Shown here in pieces: positions 53,680-63,283 of a stretch of 64,000 nt of DNA (its first letter is position 1; the number at the start of each line of letters is the position of its first letter). This DNA comes from CAWBVG01 sp963792175. GTDB lineage: Bacteria > Acidobacteriota > Vicinamibacteria > Vicinamibacterales > CAVVIG01. A program made the position numbers and the translations under genes. The DNA lies in NCBI GenBank assembly GCA_963792175.1, contig CAWBVG010000011.1, positions 1 through 64,000 of the forward strand. Reading direction: 5' to 3'. The notes below the pieces were generated by a model that searched no databases, was not told where the DNA came from, and saw only the letters and a program-made list of their open reading frames with translations.

Positions 53680-56052
53680 ATGGCCGCATCACCTGTTCTG
53701 CCGAAGCTCGTTGGCACACGCGTCAAGCGGCGCGAGGATCCGCGCCTGATTCGAGGCGGCGGCACCTACGTCGACGACATCGCCCTTGTCGGCATGCAGC
53801 ATCTGGCGTTCAAGCGAAGCGACGTCGCGCACGGACGCATCCGCTCGATTGATACCAGCGCCGCCAAAGCGATGGAAGGCGTCGAAGCGGTGTTCACCGG
53901 CGCCGAGATCGCCGAATTCCTGGCGCCGATGCCGATCGGCACGCCGTTTCCGTCGCCGGACCATCGAGCGGTCGCCGTGGACACCGTTCGTTACGGCGGC
54001 GAACCCGTTGCCGTCGTCGTCGCCGCGGATCGCTACGTCGCGCGCGACGCGGCTGACGCCATCGTCGTCACCTACGACACGCTGCCGGCCGTCGTCGACC
54101 TCGAACAGGCGATGACCGGGAAGCCGGCGGTGATCCATGAGAAATTCCCCAACAACCTCGCGGTGGCGCTCGTCCCCAGCGGCACTGGCGTGTCTCCGAC
54201 CTTCGAGGTCGACGACTCGGCGATCGACGCCGCCTTCGCGAAAGCGGAGGTCGTCATCTCGCAGCGCATGATGAATCAGCGTCTCGCGCCGAGTGCGATG
54301 GAAGGCCGCGGCGTCGTCGCGCATTACGAGCCGGGCAAGGAGACGATGACCATCTGGTCGTCGACGCAGAACCCGCACATCCTCCGGTCGTTCATCGCGG
54401 CGATGACCGGCCTCGGCCAGGATCAGGTGCGGGCCATCGCGCCCGAAGTCGGCGGCGGTTTCGGCGCGAAGATCAACATCTACGGAGAAGAGTACGTCGC
54501 GGCGGCGGTGTCCAAGCGCCTCGGTATCCCGGTGAAATGGTCGGAGGATCGTTCAGAGGCGTTCGTCGCCACGACGCACGGCCGCGACATCCTCGCCTAC
54601 GTGGACCTGGCGGCGAAGCGCGACGGGACGGTGCTCGGACTCAAGATCCGGCTGATTGCCGACATCGGCGCCTACAACATGCTCCTGACCGCCGCCATCC
54701 CGACGCTCACGATGATGATGGCGAACGCCACCTACGACATCCCGGCGATTCGCACGACGCTGACCGAGGTCTTCACGAACAAGACGCCAACCGATGCGTA
54801 TCGCGGCGCCGGGCGACCCGAGGCGACCTACTTCGTCGAGCGCGCGATGGATATGCTCGCGCGAGAGTTGAAGATGGATCCGGCCGACGTCCGCCGCAAG
54901 AACTTCATCAAGCCGGACAAGTTCCCGTATGCGACCCAAATGGGCGCGGTCTACGACTCCGGCGATTACGAGAAGGCGCTCGACCTTGCGCTGAAGAACG
55001 CCAAATGGGATCAGCTGAAGGCGGAGCGCGACGCCGCGCGCAAGCAGGGACGGCTCGTCGGTCTCGGGCTGTCGATGTACGTGGAGGTCTGCGGTCTCGG
55101 GCCGTCGGCCGCGCTGCCCACCGGCGGCTGGGAGCATTCGCAGGTCACGATCGAGCGCGACGGCCGGATCAGCGCCACGACCGGCGCGTCGCCGCACGGC
55201 CAGGGCAACGAGACGACGTTCGCGCAGATGCTGGCGGATCAATTCAGCGTGCCGATCGAGCACATCAGGATTCTGCACGGCGACACCGGCGTCGTGAAGC
55301 AGGGCATCGGTACGTTCGGCAGCCGGTCGCAGGCGGTTGGCGGAACGGCGCTGCACCTCGCCGGCGCCAAAGTGAAGGCGAAAATGGCGAAGTACGCCGC
55401 CGCGATGCTCGAAGCGCACGAGGACGACATCGTGTTCGAGAACGGCACGATCGGCGTCAAGGGATCGCCGGCGTCCGCGAAGCCGTTCGCGGCCGTGGCC
55501 GCGTACGCGTACGTGCCGGTTCCGCTGCCTCCGGGCCTCGAACCGGGCTTGAGCGACGAGGCGTTCTTCGAGCCCGCCAACAACACCTACCCGTTCGGCT
55601 GTCACATCTCGATGCTCGAGGTCGATCGGCAGACCGGCGAGCCGACGCTGTTGAAGATGGTGGCGGTGGACGATGCCGGTGTGCTGATCAATCCGCTGAT
55701 CGTCGAGGGACAGATCCACGGCGGTCTCGCGCAGGGCATCGGCCAGGCGATGATCGAAGAGGTTGCCTACAGCGACGATGGTCAGCTGCTGACGGGATCG
55801 TTCATGGACTACGCGATTCCGCGCGCGATTGATTTTCCGCGGTTCGAACTCGACGCCACCGTGACGCCAACGCCGTGCAACCCGTTCGGGGCGAAAGGCG
55901 TCGGCGAAGCAGGCACGCTCGGATCGACGCCGAGCATCGTGAATGCCGCCGTCGACGCGCTCAGCGAGTTCGGCGTGAAGCACATCGACATGATGCTGCG
56001 GCCTGAAAAACTGTGGCGCATCATCCAGTCTGGCCAGGGAGGACGGTCGTGA
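53680..56052 (+). CDS. coxL: Molybdenum hydroxylase large subunit (CoxL-like, form II)
   Basis: This intact protein of 790 residues is the molybdopterin-binding catalytic subunit. The active-site loop reads TDAYRGAGRPEATYFVERA (near 54795), the AYRGAGR signature of form II proteins, not the AYxCSFR of true CO dehydrogenase form I. Molybdopterin-binding segments are VGGGFGAKINIYGEEYVAA, GSRSQAVGGTALHLAGAK and GAKGVGEAGTLGSTPSIVN with the catalytic Glu. The N-terminus is RRVKREDPRLIRGGGTYVDD-like, typical of the family. Form II enzymes may oxidise CO slowly or act on other substrates, so the substrate is open. The start is ATG 53680. Confidence 0.93.
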   Translation: MAASPVLPKLVGTRVKRREDPRLIRGGGTYVDDIALVGMQHLAFKRSDVAHGRIRSIDTSAAKAMEGVEAVFTGAEIAEFLAPMPIGTPFPSPDHRAVAVDTVRYGGEPVAVVVAADRYVARDAADAIVVTYDTLPAVVDLEQAMTGKPAVIHEKFPNNLAVALVPSGTGVSPTFEVDDSAIDAAFAKAEVVISQRMMNQRLAPSAMEGRGVVAHYEPGKETMTIWSSTQNPHILRSFIAAMTGLGQDQVRAIAPEVGGGFGAKINIYGEEYVAAAVSKRLGIPVKWSEDRSEAFVATTHGRDILAYVDLAAKRDGTVLGLKIRLIADIGAYNMLLTAAIPTLTMMMANATYDIPAIRTTLTEVFTNKTPTDAYRGAGRPEATYFVERAMDMLARELKMDPADVRRKNFIKPDKFPYATQMGAVYDSGDYEKALDLALKNAKWDQLKAERDAARKQGRLVGLGLSMYVEVCGLGPSAALPTGGWEHSQVTIERDGRISATTGASPHGQGNETTFAQMLADQFSVPIEHIRILHGDTGVVKQGIGTFGSRSQAVGGTALHLAGAKVKAKMAKYAAAMLEAHEDDIVFENGTIGVKGSPASAKPFAAVAAYAYVPVPLPPGLEPGLSDEAFFEPANNTYPFGCHISMLEVDRQTGEPTLLKMVAVDDAGVLINPLIVEGQIHGGLAQGIGQAMIEEVAYSDDGQLLTGSFMDYAIPRAIDFPRFELDATVTPTPCNPFGAKGVGEAGTLGSTPSIVNAAVDALSEFGVKHIDMMLRPEKLWRIIQSGQGGRS

Positions 56053-56903
56053 TCTCTTCACCCTTCGAATACAGCCGCGCGACGTCGCTCGACGATGCGC
56101 TGGCGAAGCTGGGAGCGAGCAACGGCGACGGCAAGTTCATCGCCGGCGGCCACAGCCTGGTGCCGCTGATGAAGCTGCGCCTCAGCGAGCCCAAGGTATT
56201 GATCGACATCGCGCGCATTCCCGGCCTCGCCGGCATTCGCGAGAAGGACGGGAAGATCGAAATCGGCGCGGGCACGGTCCATCACGACGTCGCCTCCTCC
56301 GCGCTGCTGCGCAAGGCGTGTCCCGCGATCGCGGAATGCGCGGGCGATATCGGCGATCCGCAGGTCCGCAACCGGGGCACGCTCGGCGGCAGCCTCGCGC
56401 ACGCCGATCCGGCGGCCGACTATCCCGCGGTCATGCTCGCGCTCGACGCCGAGATTCACCTCAAAGGTCCGAAGGGTTGGCGGGTCGTGAAGGCCGCCGA
56501 CTTTTTCAAGGGCCTCTTCACGGTGGATCTGGCCGCCGACGAAATCATCGCCGGCGTGCAGTTCACTCCCGTGAAATCTGCCGCCTACGCCAAACTCCAT
56601 CAGCGTGCATCACACTTCGCCATCGTCGGCGTCGCCGCGGCGGTGGACGTGAAGAACGGCGCGATTCAGTCGGCGCGCATCGGCGTCACGGGCGCCAGCG
56701 CGCACGCGACGCGGCTGACCGATGTCGAGAAGGCGCTGGCGGGGAAGCCGGCGACCGCGGCCACCGTCGATGCCGCGGCGCAGAACGCGGGCGCGAAACT
56801 CCAGGACGTCAACGCGGACATCCATGCCAGCGAGGAATACCGGCGCGCGATGGTGGAGGTCTTCACCGGGCGGGCGCTGAAGGCAGCGCTGGCGCGGGTC
56901 TAA
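56049..56903 (+). CDS. coxM: Molybdenum hydroxylase FAD-binding subunit (CoxM-like)
   Basis: This protein of 284 residues has the FAD-binding motifs of the xanthine dehydrogenase medium subunit: FIAGGHSLVPLMKLRLSEP, IGDPQVRNRGTLGGSLAHAD and the C-terminal domain with GASAHATRLTDVEKALAG. It transfers electrons from the iron-sulfur clusters to FAD and an external acceptor such as quinone or NAD. The start is GTG 56049, overlapping the coxL TGA (GTGA), so translation is coupled. It is the last gene of the structural operon; the gap to the next gene (124 bp) may hold a promoter for the kinase. Confidence 0.95.
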   Translation: MISSPFEYSRATSLDDALAKLGASNGDGKFIAGGHSLVPLMKLRLSEPKVLIDIARIPGLAGIREKDGKIEIGAGTVHHDVASSALLRKACPAIAECAGDIGDPQVRNRGTLGGSLAHADPAADYPAVMLALDAEIHLKGPKGWRVVKAADFFKGLFTVDLAADEIIAGVQFTPVKSAAYAKLHQRASHFAIVGVAAAVDVKNGAIQSARIGVTGASAHATRLTDVEKALAGKPATAATVDAAAQNAGAKLQDVNADIHASEEYRRAMVEVFTGRALKAALARV

Positions 56904-57027
56904 GAGCAGCTGTAACAAAGCCTCCGAGACTCGATCCTCGGGTGATACCTCACAGGCACTGTCGGCAACGGCGGCGGGTACAACAGAATCTGTGATCAGG
57001 ACAGCACGTCCACCTGGAGGATCTGAT

Positions 57028-59262
57028 ATGAGCAGCGTCTCTCAGACGTCCCCAGGAAATCGTCCGCCGGGCGAAACCGGTCGTGCAGGCGAAGAGTCCT
57101 TCCGGGTCGTGGCAGACATTGCCCCGGTCTTGATCTGGATGTCGGACGACGACAAACGCTGCATCTACGTCAACACCCCGTGGCTGGCCTTCACCGGTCG
57201 CACGCTGCTGGCAGAGCTCGGCGACGGATGGCGTGACTCGATCCATGCTGACGACCTGCCGAAATGGCTCGAGGTGCTGGGTGCGGCGTTCGGACGGCGC
57301 GAGCCGTTCAAGGTGGAATACCGGCTCGGGCGGCACGATGGCGAGTACCGATGGGTACTCGATACGGGCATGCCGCTGTTGGCGTTGGATGGCTCGTTGG
57401 CCGGCTATATCGGATCGTGCGTCGACATCACCGAGCGCAAACAGGCGGAAGAATCTTTGCGCCGGAAGGAGACGGAGCTCAGGGAAGCGCAGCGACTGGC
57501 GGCCCTTGGCAGCTGGCAATGGGACCGCGACACGGACGAAGTCGTGTGGTCGGATGAGCTCTTTCGCATTGCCGGACTGGAGCCCGGCTCGCCCGCTGCC
57601 CTTGCCGGGAATCATCCGCACCTGTACCCGCCGGAACACTGGGAACGAATCAGACGCTGCGCCGACGAGACGCTTCGTTCCGGTACGCCTGTACGAACTC
57701 GATGTCGAGATGTTCAGCAGCGGTTCACGCAAGTGGATCACCGCGCGCGGCGAAGCGCAGCGTGACGCGGATGGCCGTGTGTCGGGACTTCGAGGGACTG
57801 TCCAGGACATCACGGAACGCAAGCAGCGTGAACAGTCGTTCGATTTGTTCCGCAACCTGCTCGACCGCTCCAATGATTCGCTCGAGATCATCGAGGCCGC
57901 GACACGGCGATTCCTCTACGTGAACGACAAGGCCTGTCGTGAACTGGGCTACAGCCGGGAAGAGTTGCTCGTCTCTGACTGTGCGGGACATCAATCCGAA
58001 TGCCACTGATGCCGCGCTCAAGGAAGTCGCGCGGCAGTGCGATCAAGCAGGTTTCGCGCTGCTCGAGAGCGTGCACCGGCGGAAAGACGGCTCGGTCTTT
58101 CCAGTGGAGATCAACATCAAGCCGGTCACGCTCGACGACCGGCGCTATTACGTCAGCGTGAGCCGCGACATCACCGAGCGCAAGCAGGCACAGCAGGCGT
58201 TGAGCGACAGCGAGGAGCGTCTGCGGCTGGCCGTCGAAGCGGGAAAGATGTTCGCGTATACCTGGGACGCGGCCACTGACGCCATCGTCCGCTCCGGTGA
58301 ATCCAGCCACATTCTCGGCATCGATGCCGAGACGCCGATGACCGGCCAGCAGGCACTCGCCAGGATTCACCCCGACGACCGGAATCGCGTCGAGGCCGCA
58401 CTGGGCGCGCTGAACCCCGAGCACCCGCAGTTGCTCGTCAGCTATCGCATGTACCGGCCGGACGGCTCCCTGATCTGGGTGGAGCGGTGCAGCCGCGTCG
58501 TACTTCGACGACGCGGGCAATCTGGTTCGGATGGTGGGAATGGTCGCGGATGTCACGCCGCGCAAGCACGCGGAAGAAGTCCTCTCGAGTTGGAGCCGTC
58601 GCCTGCTCGAAGCGCAGGAAGCCGAGCGGGCCCGCATCGCGCGAGATCTGCACGACGACATCGGTCAACGGCTGGCGCTGCTGTCGATCGCGTTGGAACA
58701 ACTGAAGCAGTTGTCATCGGCTCCGGCAACCGAGCTTCGCGGATCGATTGACATCCTGCGACGCCAGGCCTTGGGAATTGCAGGCGACGTCCAGGCGCTG
58801 TCGCACGAACTGCACTCGTCCAAGCTGCAATTGCTCGGCATCGTCCCGGCGATCAGGGGATTCTGTTCGGAAGTCTCGGCCCGTCAGAAAGTCGAAGTCG
58901 ACTTCAGCCACCAGGACGTGCCCGACAGCGTGCGGCCCGACATCGCGCTCTGTCTGTTCAGGGTGTTGCAGGAGGCCTTGCAGAATGCGGTGCGGCACAG
59001 CTCCGCGGTCCGTTTTACGGTGAACCTCCGGGGAACACCGGAGGCCCTCAGATTGACCGTGCGCGACGACGGCCGCGGATTCGATCCCGAATCTGTTTCA
59101 CAGGCGGGCGGTCTCGGTCTGACGAGCATGAGAGAGCGTCTGAAGCTGGTTGCAGGTGACCTCTCAATCGAGACGCAACCTGGCTGCGGAACGACGATCG
59201 TCGCCCAGGTACCGCTCCCGGCCGATCCCGCGGCGTTTGCGCGGGACAGCGTCGGCGTATAG
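57028..59262 (+). CDS. Multi-PAS sensor histidine kinase, NarL-type (three frameshifts)
   Basis: This cytosolic sensor kinase of about 745 residues has four PAS/PAC units (IAPVLIWMSDDDKRCIYVNT, AALGSWQWDRDTDEVVWSDE, IIEAATRRFLYVNDKACREL, KMFAYTWDAATDAIVRSGES). Each ends with a DITERK-type motif. A HisKA_3 dimerisation domain follows, with the phospho-accepting His in ERARIARDLHDDIGQRLALL, then an ATPase domain (FRVLQEALQNAVRHSSAV, VRDDGRGFDPES, LGLTSMRERL). Indels near 57690, 57985 and 58500 split it. ATG 57028 follows GGAGG. No membrane helix is present. The cognate NarL-type response regulator is not in the window. It lies between coxSLM and a kinase, and may regulate Mo-hydroxylase expression. 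Confidence 0.9.
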
Positions 59263-59265
59263 CGC

Positions 59266-61671
59266 TCACTCGATCCGCAAACCCCTGCGGCGCAAGTCAG
59301 CGGTGTGACGAGGATCGCCGTGGAGATTTTCGATGAGAGGCGAGAAATAGTAGAAGGGTGATGCTCCGTCGTCATGGGCCTTGGCCTGCCACTCGAATGC
59401 TCGGTCGAGGTCGTTCGCCCCTGCATAGATGTACACGAAGCAATGCGGCGGAACGTACCGTGTATCAGCAAGGCCCGCGAGTTCTGCAAGAATGTCGCGC
59501 ACCTTGTCGCTCGCGCCACTCCTGGCGTAGTAGTGCCCGAGCACGCCCAGGTAGAATGGCGCGCGGCCCGACATCAACACGGTTCGCTCACCAATTTCGA
59601 TCGCCTCGGTCAGCCGCGCCTGTTGCGCACGGCACATGCCCATCACGTGAATCGCGAAAATGAAATTGGGATCGACTTCGAGACTCTTTTCACACTCCGT
59701 CACGGCCTCGTCGTAACGCCGCGCCAGAAACAGCGTGTGCGCGGTGCCGGCATTGACCAGGGGTGACAGTGGTTCGATCTCCTGCGCCCTTCGCGCCTCG
59801 ATGATCGCGCCGGCGCTGTCGCCTTGCAGCACCATCAGCCATGAATGGTAGAGCCGGGGCAACGTCTGGGTTGGGTCGAGCTCCAATGCCCGGCGAAACT
59901 CGCGTTCGGCTTCGGTCCAGTTCCAGTCGTTCTGAAGCTTGATGAATGCCAGCGATGTATGCGCCTCCGGCAGCTCGGGGTCAATCGCGAGCGCTCGCTC
60001 GGCGGCCACTGATGCATACGCAAACGCGGTGCACGGCCTCTGAACCGAGTAGACGGCCATGAACGAATAGGCGTCAGCCACTCCGGCGTAGGCCATCGCG
60101 TAGCCGGCGTCCTCTTCGATGGCCTTCTGGAATTGTTCGAGCGCCGCATTCAGACCGCCATGAAAACGGCGTGTCCAGTAGAATCGGCCCTTCAAATAAC
60201 ACTGATACGCTCGCGGATTCTGCGTGTGCTGACGGATGAGTGGTTGCCGCGGGAACTCGGCCAGCGTGACCTTCAAACGGTCCACGACACTCCGGGCGAT
60301 TTCATCCTGCACCGCGAACACGTCGGCCGTGCGGCGGTCGTAGCCCTCGGACCAGAGATGGCATCCGTCTTCGGCGCTGACCAGTTGCGCGGAGATTCGC
60401 AGACGGTCTCCGGCTTTCCGAACCGTGCCCTCCAACACTGCATCGACGTCGAGGAGCCGGCAAATGGTTCTGATGTCGGTCTCGGTCTGCTTGACGTGAA
60501 CGGACGATGTTCGCGAGGCCACACGAAGTCCCGGCACCTTGCCCAGTCCCGTCAGGAGCTCCTCCGCAAGCCCGTTGCAGAAGTACTCGAGGTCCTGGTC
60601 GGGTCCGAGATTCTCGAACGGCAGCACGGCGACAGAGGGGATCCGACGGCGCCTGCGAGCGGTGATGTCGTGTGCAACCGTCTCGTCCAACGCGTTCTGG
60701 AGATCGAGCACGCTCACCAGATCGTGTTCCATCACCCCTGCGCCGCGATACCGGCGTGCCGGATCGCGCTCCAGCGCGCCTTCGACGACCTGCATGAGAC
60801 GCGGTGGTAGATCGGGCCGGTGATCAGACAGCGGTGTCCGTTGCCGGCGTGCATGCATCGCGGCGATGCCGTCGAACGTCTCACCTTCGACCGGATACCG
60901 CATCGTCATGAGGTGATACAGGAGCACGCCGAGGCTGTAGATGTCGCTGGCAATGGTGGCGGGTTGACCGTCGAGAATTTCTGGCGCCAGGTACAACGGG
61001 GTCCCGATCAACCGTGGTTCCGCCAACAAGTGCTCCGTCCGGATCTCGCCGGCGCCGAAATCCATCAGGACCACGCGGCCATCGGCTTCGCGCATGACGT
61101 TGTGCGCTTTGATGTCGCGATGGAGGAGGCCAGCCTTGTGCACGGCCGCGACGGCGCGACAGACATCAATGCCGATGCGCGCCGCTTCCTGCCCTCCGAG
61201 CACCCCCCGTGCGGCCAGAACCTGCGTGAGCGTGAGACCTTCGACCCACTCCATCCACAAGCCGACGGTCCCCTCGTACTCGTCGACGCCGTAGACGGTG
61301 ACGACGTTCGGATGCCGGACCCGCGCGAGCAGGCGGCCTTCCTGGATGACGCTCCAGGATCGATCGGCCGTTCGCAATACCTTCAAGGCGACTTCGCGTT
61401 CGAGAGCGGGATCCCAGGCCCGATACACCGTGCCAAAACCCCCGTCGGCGATCTTCCGGCGGAGCTCGAGCGCTCCCCATCGGCTCGACGTGGACTCGTT
61501 CGCGCCTCGAAGCGAGTAGGGTCGAGCGGCCACTGTCGCCTCTGCGAGCGGGGGCAGCTGGCGGATCATGTCCTGCGTGTGGGGCGTGCTGATCGTGGAC
61601 TCAGCGAGGGTACCTGTGCCCCTTGCTCTCGGCAACGACCGCTGTGGGTGGCGGTTCTGAACGATCGTCAT
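59266..61671 (-). CDS. Ser/Thr protein kinase with TolB-like and TPR domains
   Basis: This intact protein of about 801 residues is soluble. The kinase domain covers about residues 60-320: IADGGFGTVYRAWDPALERE, VALKVLRTADRSW, LLHRDIKAHNVMREADGRVV, VLMDFGAGEIRTEHLLAEPR (DFG intact) and APEILDGQPATIASDIYSL. A FlgO/TolB-like domain follows (SVAVLPFENLGPDQDLEYFC, LGKVPGLRVASRTSSVHVK), then TPR-type repeats (RAYQCYLKGRFYWTRRFHGG through KSLEVDPNFIFAIHVMGMC). No transmembrane helix is visible. ATG 61671 (MTIVQNRHPQRS) is chosen since the conserved kinase part begins just behind it; the longer upstream frame overlaps the coxG gene. Role unknown, possibly signalling that couples to the adjacent cox genes. 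Confidence 0.9.
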   Translation of the reverse strand: MTIVQNRHPQRSLPRARGTGTLAESTISTPHTQDMIRQLPPLAEATVAARPYSLRGANESTSSRWGALELRRKIADGGFGTVYRAWDPALEREVALKVLRTADRSWSVIQEGRLLARVRHPNVVTVYGVDEYEGTVGLWMEWVEGLTLTQVLAARGVLGGQEAARIGIDVCRAVAAVHKAGLLHRDIKAHNVMREADGRVVLMDFGAGEIRTEHLLAEPRLIGTPLYLAPEILDGQPATIASDIYSLGVLLYHLMTMRYPVEGETFDGIAAMHARRQRTPLSDHRPDLPPRLMQVVEGALERDPARRYRGAGVMEHDLVSVLDLQNALDETVAHDITARRRRRIPSVAVLPFENLGPDQDLEYFCNGLAEELLTGLGKVPGLRVASRTSSVHVKQTETDIRTICRLLDVDAVLEGTVRKAGDRLRISAQLVSAEDGCHLWSEGYDRRTADVFAVQDEIARSVVDRLKVTLAEFPRQPLIRQHTQNPRAYQCYLKGRFYWTRRFHGGLNAALEQFQKAIEEDAGYAMAYAGVADAYSFMAVYSVQRPCTAFAYASVAAERALAIDPELPEAHTSLAFIKLQNDWNWTEAEREFRRALELDPTQTLPRLYHSWLMVLQGDSAGAIIEARRAQEIEPLSPLVNAGTAHTLFLARRYDEAVTECEKSLEVDPNFIFAIHVMGMCRAQQARLTEAIEIGERTVLMSGRAPFYLGVLGHYYARSGASDKVRDILAELAGLADTRYVPPHCFVYIYAGANDLDRAFEWQAKAHDDGASPFYYFSPLIENLHGDPRHTADLRRRGLRIE

Positions 61672-61703
61672 CGGACATGAGAGACATCCCAGATGCTGTC
61701 GCC

Positions 61704-62138
61704 CTAAGTCACCTTCGACTGCAGGCAGGCGAAGAACCGGTCGAGCATCATCTTCGCCACGCCGCCGATGAGCCGCTGGCCGACGCGCGCGATCGGACCG
61801 CCCGTGTGTACGGCCCCGCTCACGTCGACCACTGTGGTCGCCCCGTCGGCGCGAAGAGCGATCACTGAACTGCCCTTCACAAACCCGGGCCGTCCCTGTC
61901 CTTCCACGACCAGGCGGTACGACGTCTGCGGATTCATGTCGGCGAGCACGACCGTCCCGTGGTACGTGCCGGTGATGGCCGCGAGGCCGACCGTCAGCGT
62001 GACGTTGTAGCGTCCTTCGCCGTCCGCCTCGAACTTCTCGCACCCCGGAATGCAGGATGAGAGCACGGTGGGATCCATCAGCAGCGTCCAAACCCGATCC
62101 GACGGTGCGTTGAACGTATACGAACCGAAAATATCCAT
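61704..62138 (-). CDS. coxG: CoxG family SRPBCC protein
   Basis: This intact protein of 144 residues belongs to the carbon monoxide dehydrogenase subunit G family (SRPBCC ligand-binding fold). It has MDIFGSYTFNAPSDRVWTLL, IPGCEKFEADGEGRYNVTLT, TSYRLVVEGQGRPGFVKGSS and the end MLDRFFACLQSKV. CoxG helps recruit or mature CO dehydrogenase at the membrane. Here it lies in a minus-strand operon with coxE and coxD, opposite to coxSLM and separated by two signalling genes. It begins 16 bases after coxE. Confidence 0.93.
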   Translation of the reverse strand: MDIFGSYTFNAPSDRVWTLLMDPTVLSSCIPGCEKFEADGEGRYNVTLTVGLAAITGTYHGTVVLADMNPQTSYRLVVEGQGRPGFVKGSSVIALRADGATTVVDVSGAVHTGGPIARVGQRLIGGVAKMMLDRFFACLQSKVT

Positions 62139-62154
62139 GTAGGCTCTACGGCGT

Positions 62155-63283
62155 TTATCCCAGGGCGTTCAAGTGTACCGCCAGGTCCGCGAGATTATTC
62201 AACGTGCGCGCCGGCAGGAAATCGTCCACGAACGGCAGCGCCGCCTGCAGCCCGCGCGTCAGCGGCGCGTAGTCGGTGGTGCCGATCAGCGGGTTCAGCC
62301 ACACCAGCCGATGGCAGCTTCGCTGCAGCCGCGCGATCTGTTCCCCGAGTTCCACCGGATCGCCACGGTCCCACCCATCGGAGATGAGCAGCACGACCGG
62401 ACCGCGATGCAGGACCCGGCGGCTCCAGCGCTGATGGAACTCTCGAACCGCCTGACCGATGCGTGTACCGCCGGACCAGTCCGTCACCGCTCGTGAAACC
62501 GAGGCGAGCGCGTCGTCCGCTCCGCTGAGGCGAAGCTCCCTGGTGACTCGTGTGAGCCGCGTGGAGAACAGGAATGTCTCGACCCGCTGGTGGCGGCGCG
62601 TCACCGCGTGGGCGAATTGCAGGAGCATGCGCGAGTAGCGTTCCATCGAGCCGCTCACGTCGCAGAGGAGCACCAGCGGGCGTGGCCGTATCCGCCGCTT
62701 GCGACGCGGCAGGCGCACGACATCGCCGCCGGTGCGCAGGCTTTCGGCGATCGCGCGTCGAAGATCGACGCGGGCGCCTCGTCCGCGCACCCACCGCCGC
62801 GTCCGCCGTTCGCCGGGAGTCCAGGCCAGGCGTGCCAGCGCCCGGCGCGCCTCGGCGAGTTCGTCCGCGGTGAGCTCGGCAAAGTCCCGGTTCGCGGTGC
62901 CGCCGCGGTCGCTCCAGGTCGCCACCCGTTCGGGGTCGGTCGCATCGTCATCTGGCGCCTCGTCCGTTGTCTCTCCCGGCCCGACCACGCCGCGCAGGTC
63001 GACGACTGATATGCCGCCACTGGCGTGCTTGGTCGCGGCGGCGGTTCCGAATCGTCTCGGCGCGATGTGCCCGCCAGAAGGCATCGAAGGCGACGTCGAA
63101 GATCGGGATCTGATCCTTGCGGTGGACGAGCAGCGCACGGCACGCGTGATAGACCTCGTCTCGCGAGTCGAGGTTCACGTGCGCGAGCGCCTCGACGACG
63201 TCGGTCGTGCGGCCGGCGTGGGTGTCGATGCCGGCTCGTTTGAGCAGGCGGCCGAAGGTCAGCAGATTCTCGAGGAGGCTCAT
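62155..63283 (-). CDS. coxE: CoxE family VWA-domain protein (one frameshift)
   Basis: This protein of about 375 residues has an N-terminal helical region (LENLLTFGRLLKRAGIDTHA, VYHACRALLVHRKDQIPIFD) and a C-terminal VWA domain with LVLLCDVSGSMERYSRMLL (the DxSxS metal site) and VVLLISDGWDRGDPVELGEQ. CoxE works with the CoxD ATPase to insert the sulfur and copper, or otherwise activate the molybdenum site, of CO dehydrogenase. An indel near 63045 splits it. The start ATG 63283 overlaps the stop of coxD (ATGA), showing coupled translation. Confidence 0.9.

Noticed and set aside
53680..56052. Calling the large subunit a true (form I) CO dehydrogenase
   Set aside because: The active-site loop is AYRGAGR, not AYxCSFR, so only a form II or related hydroxylase can be supported.
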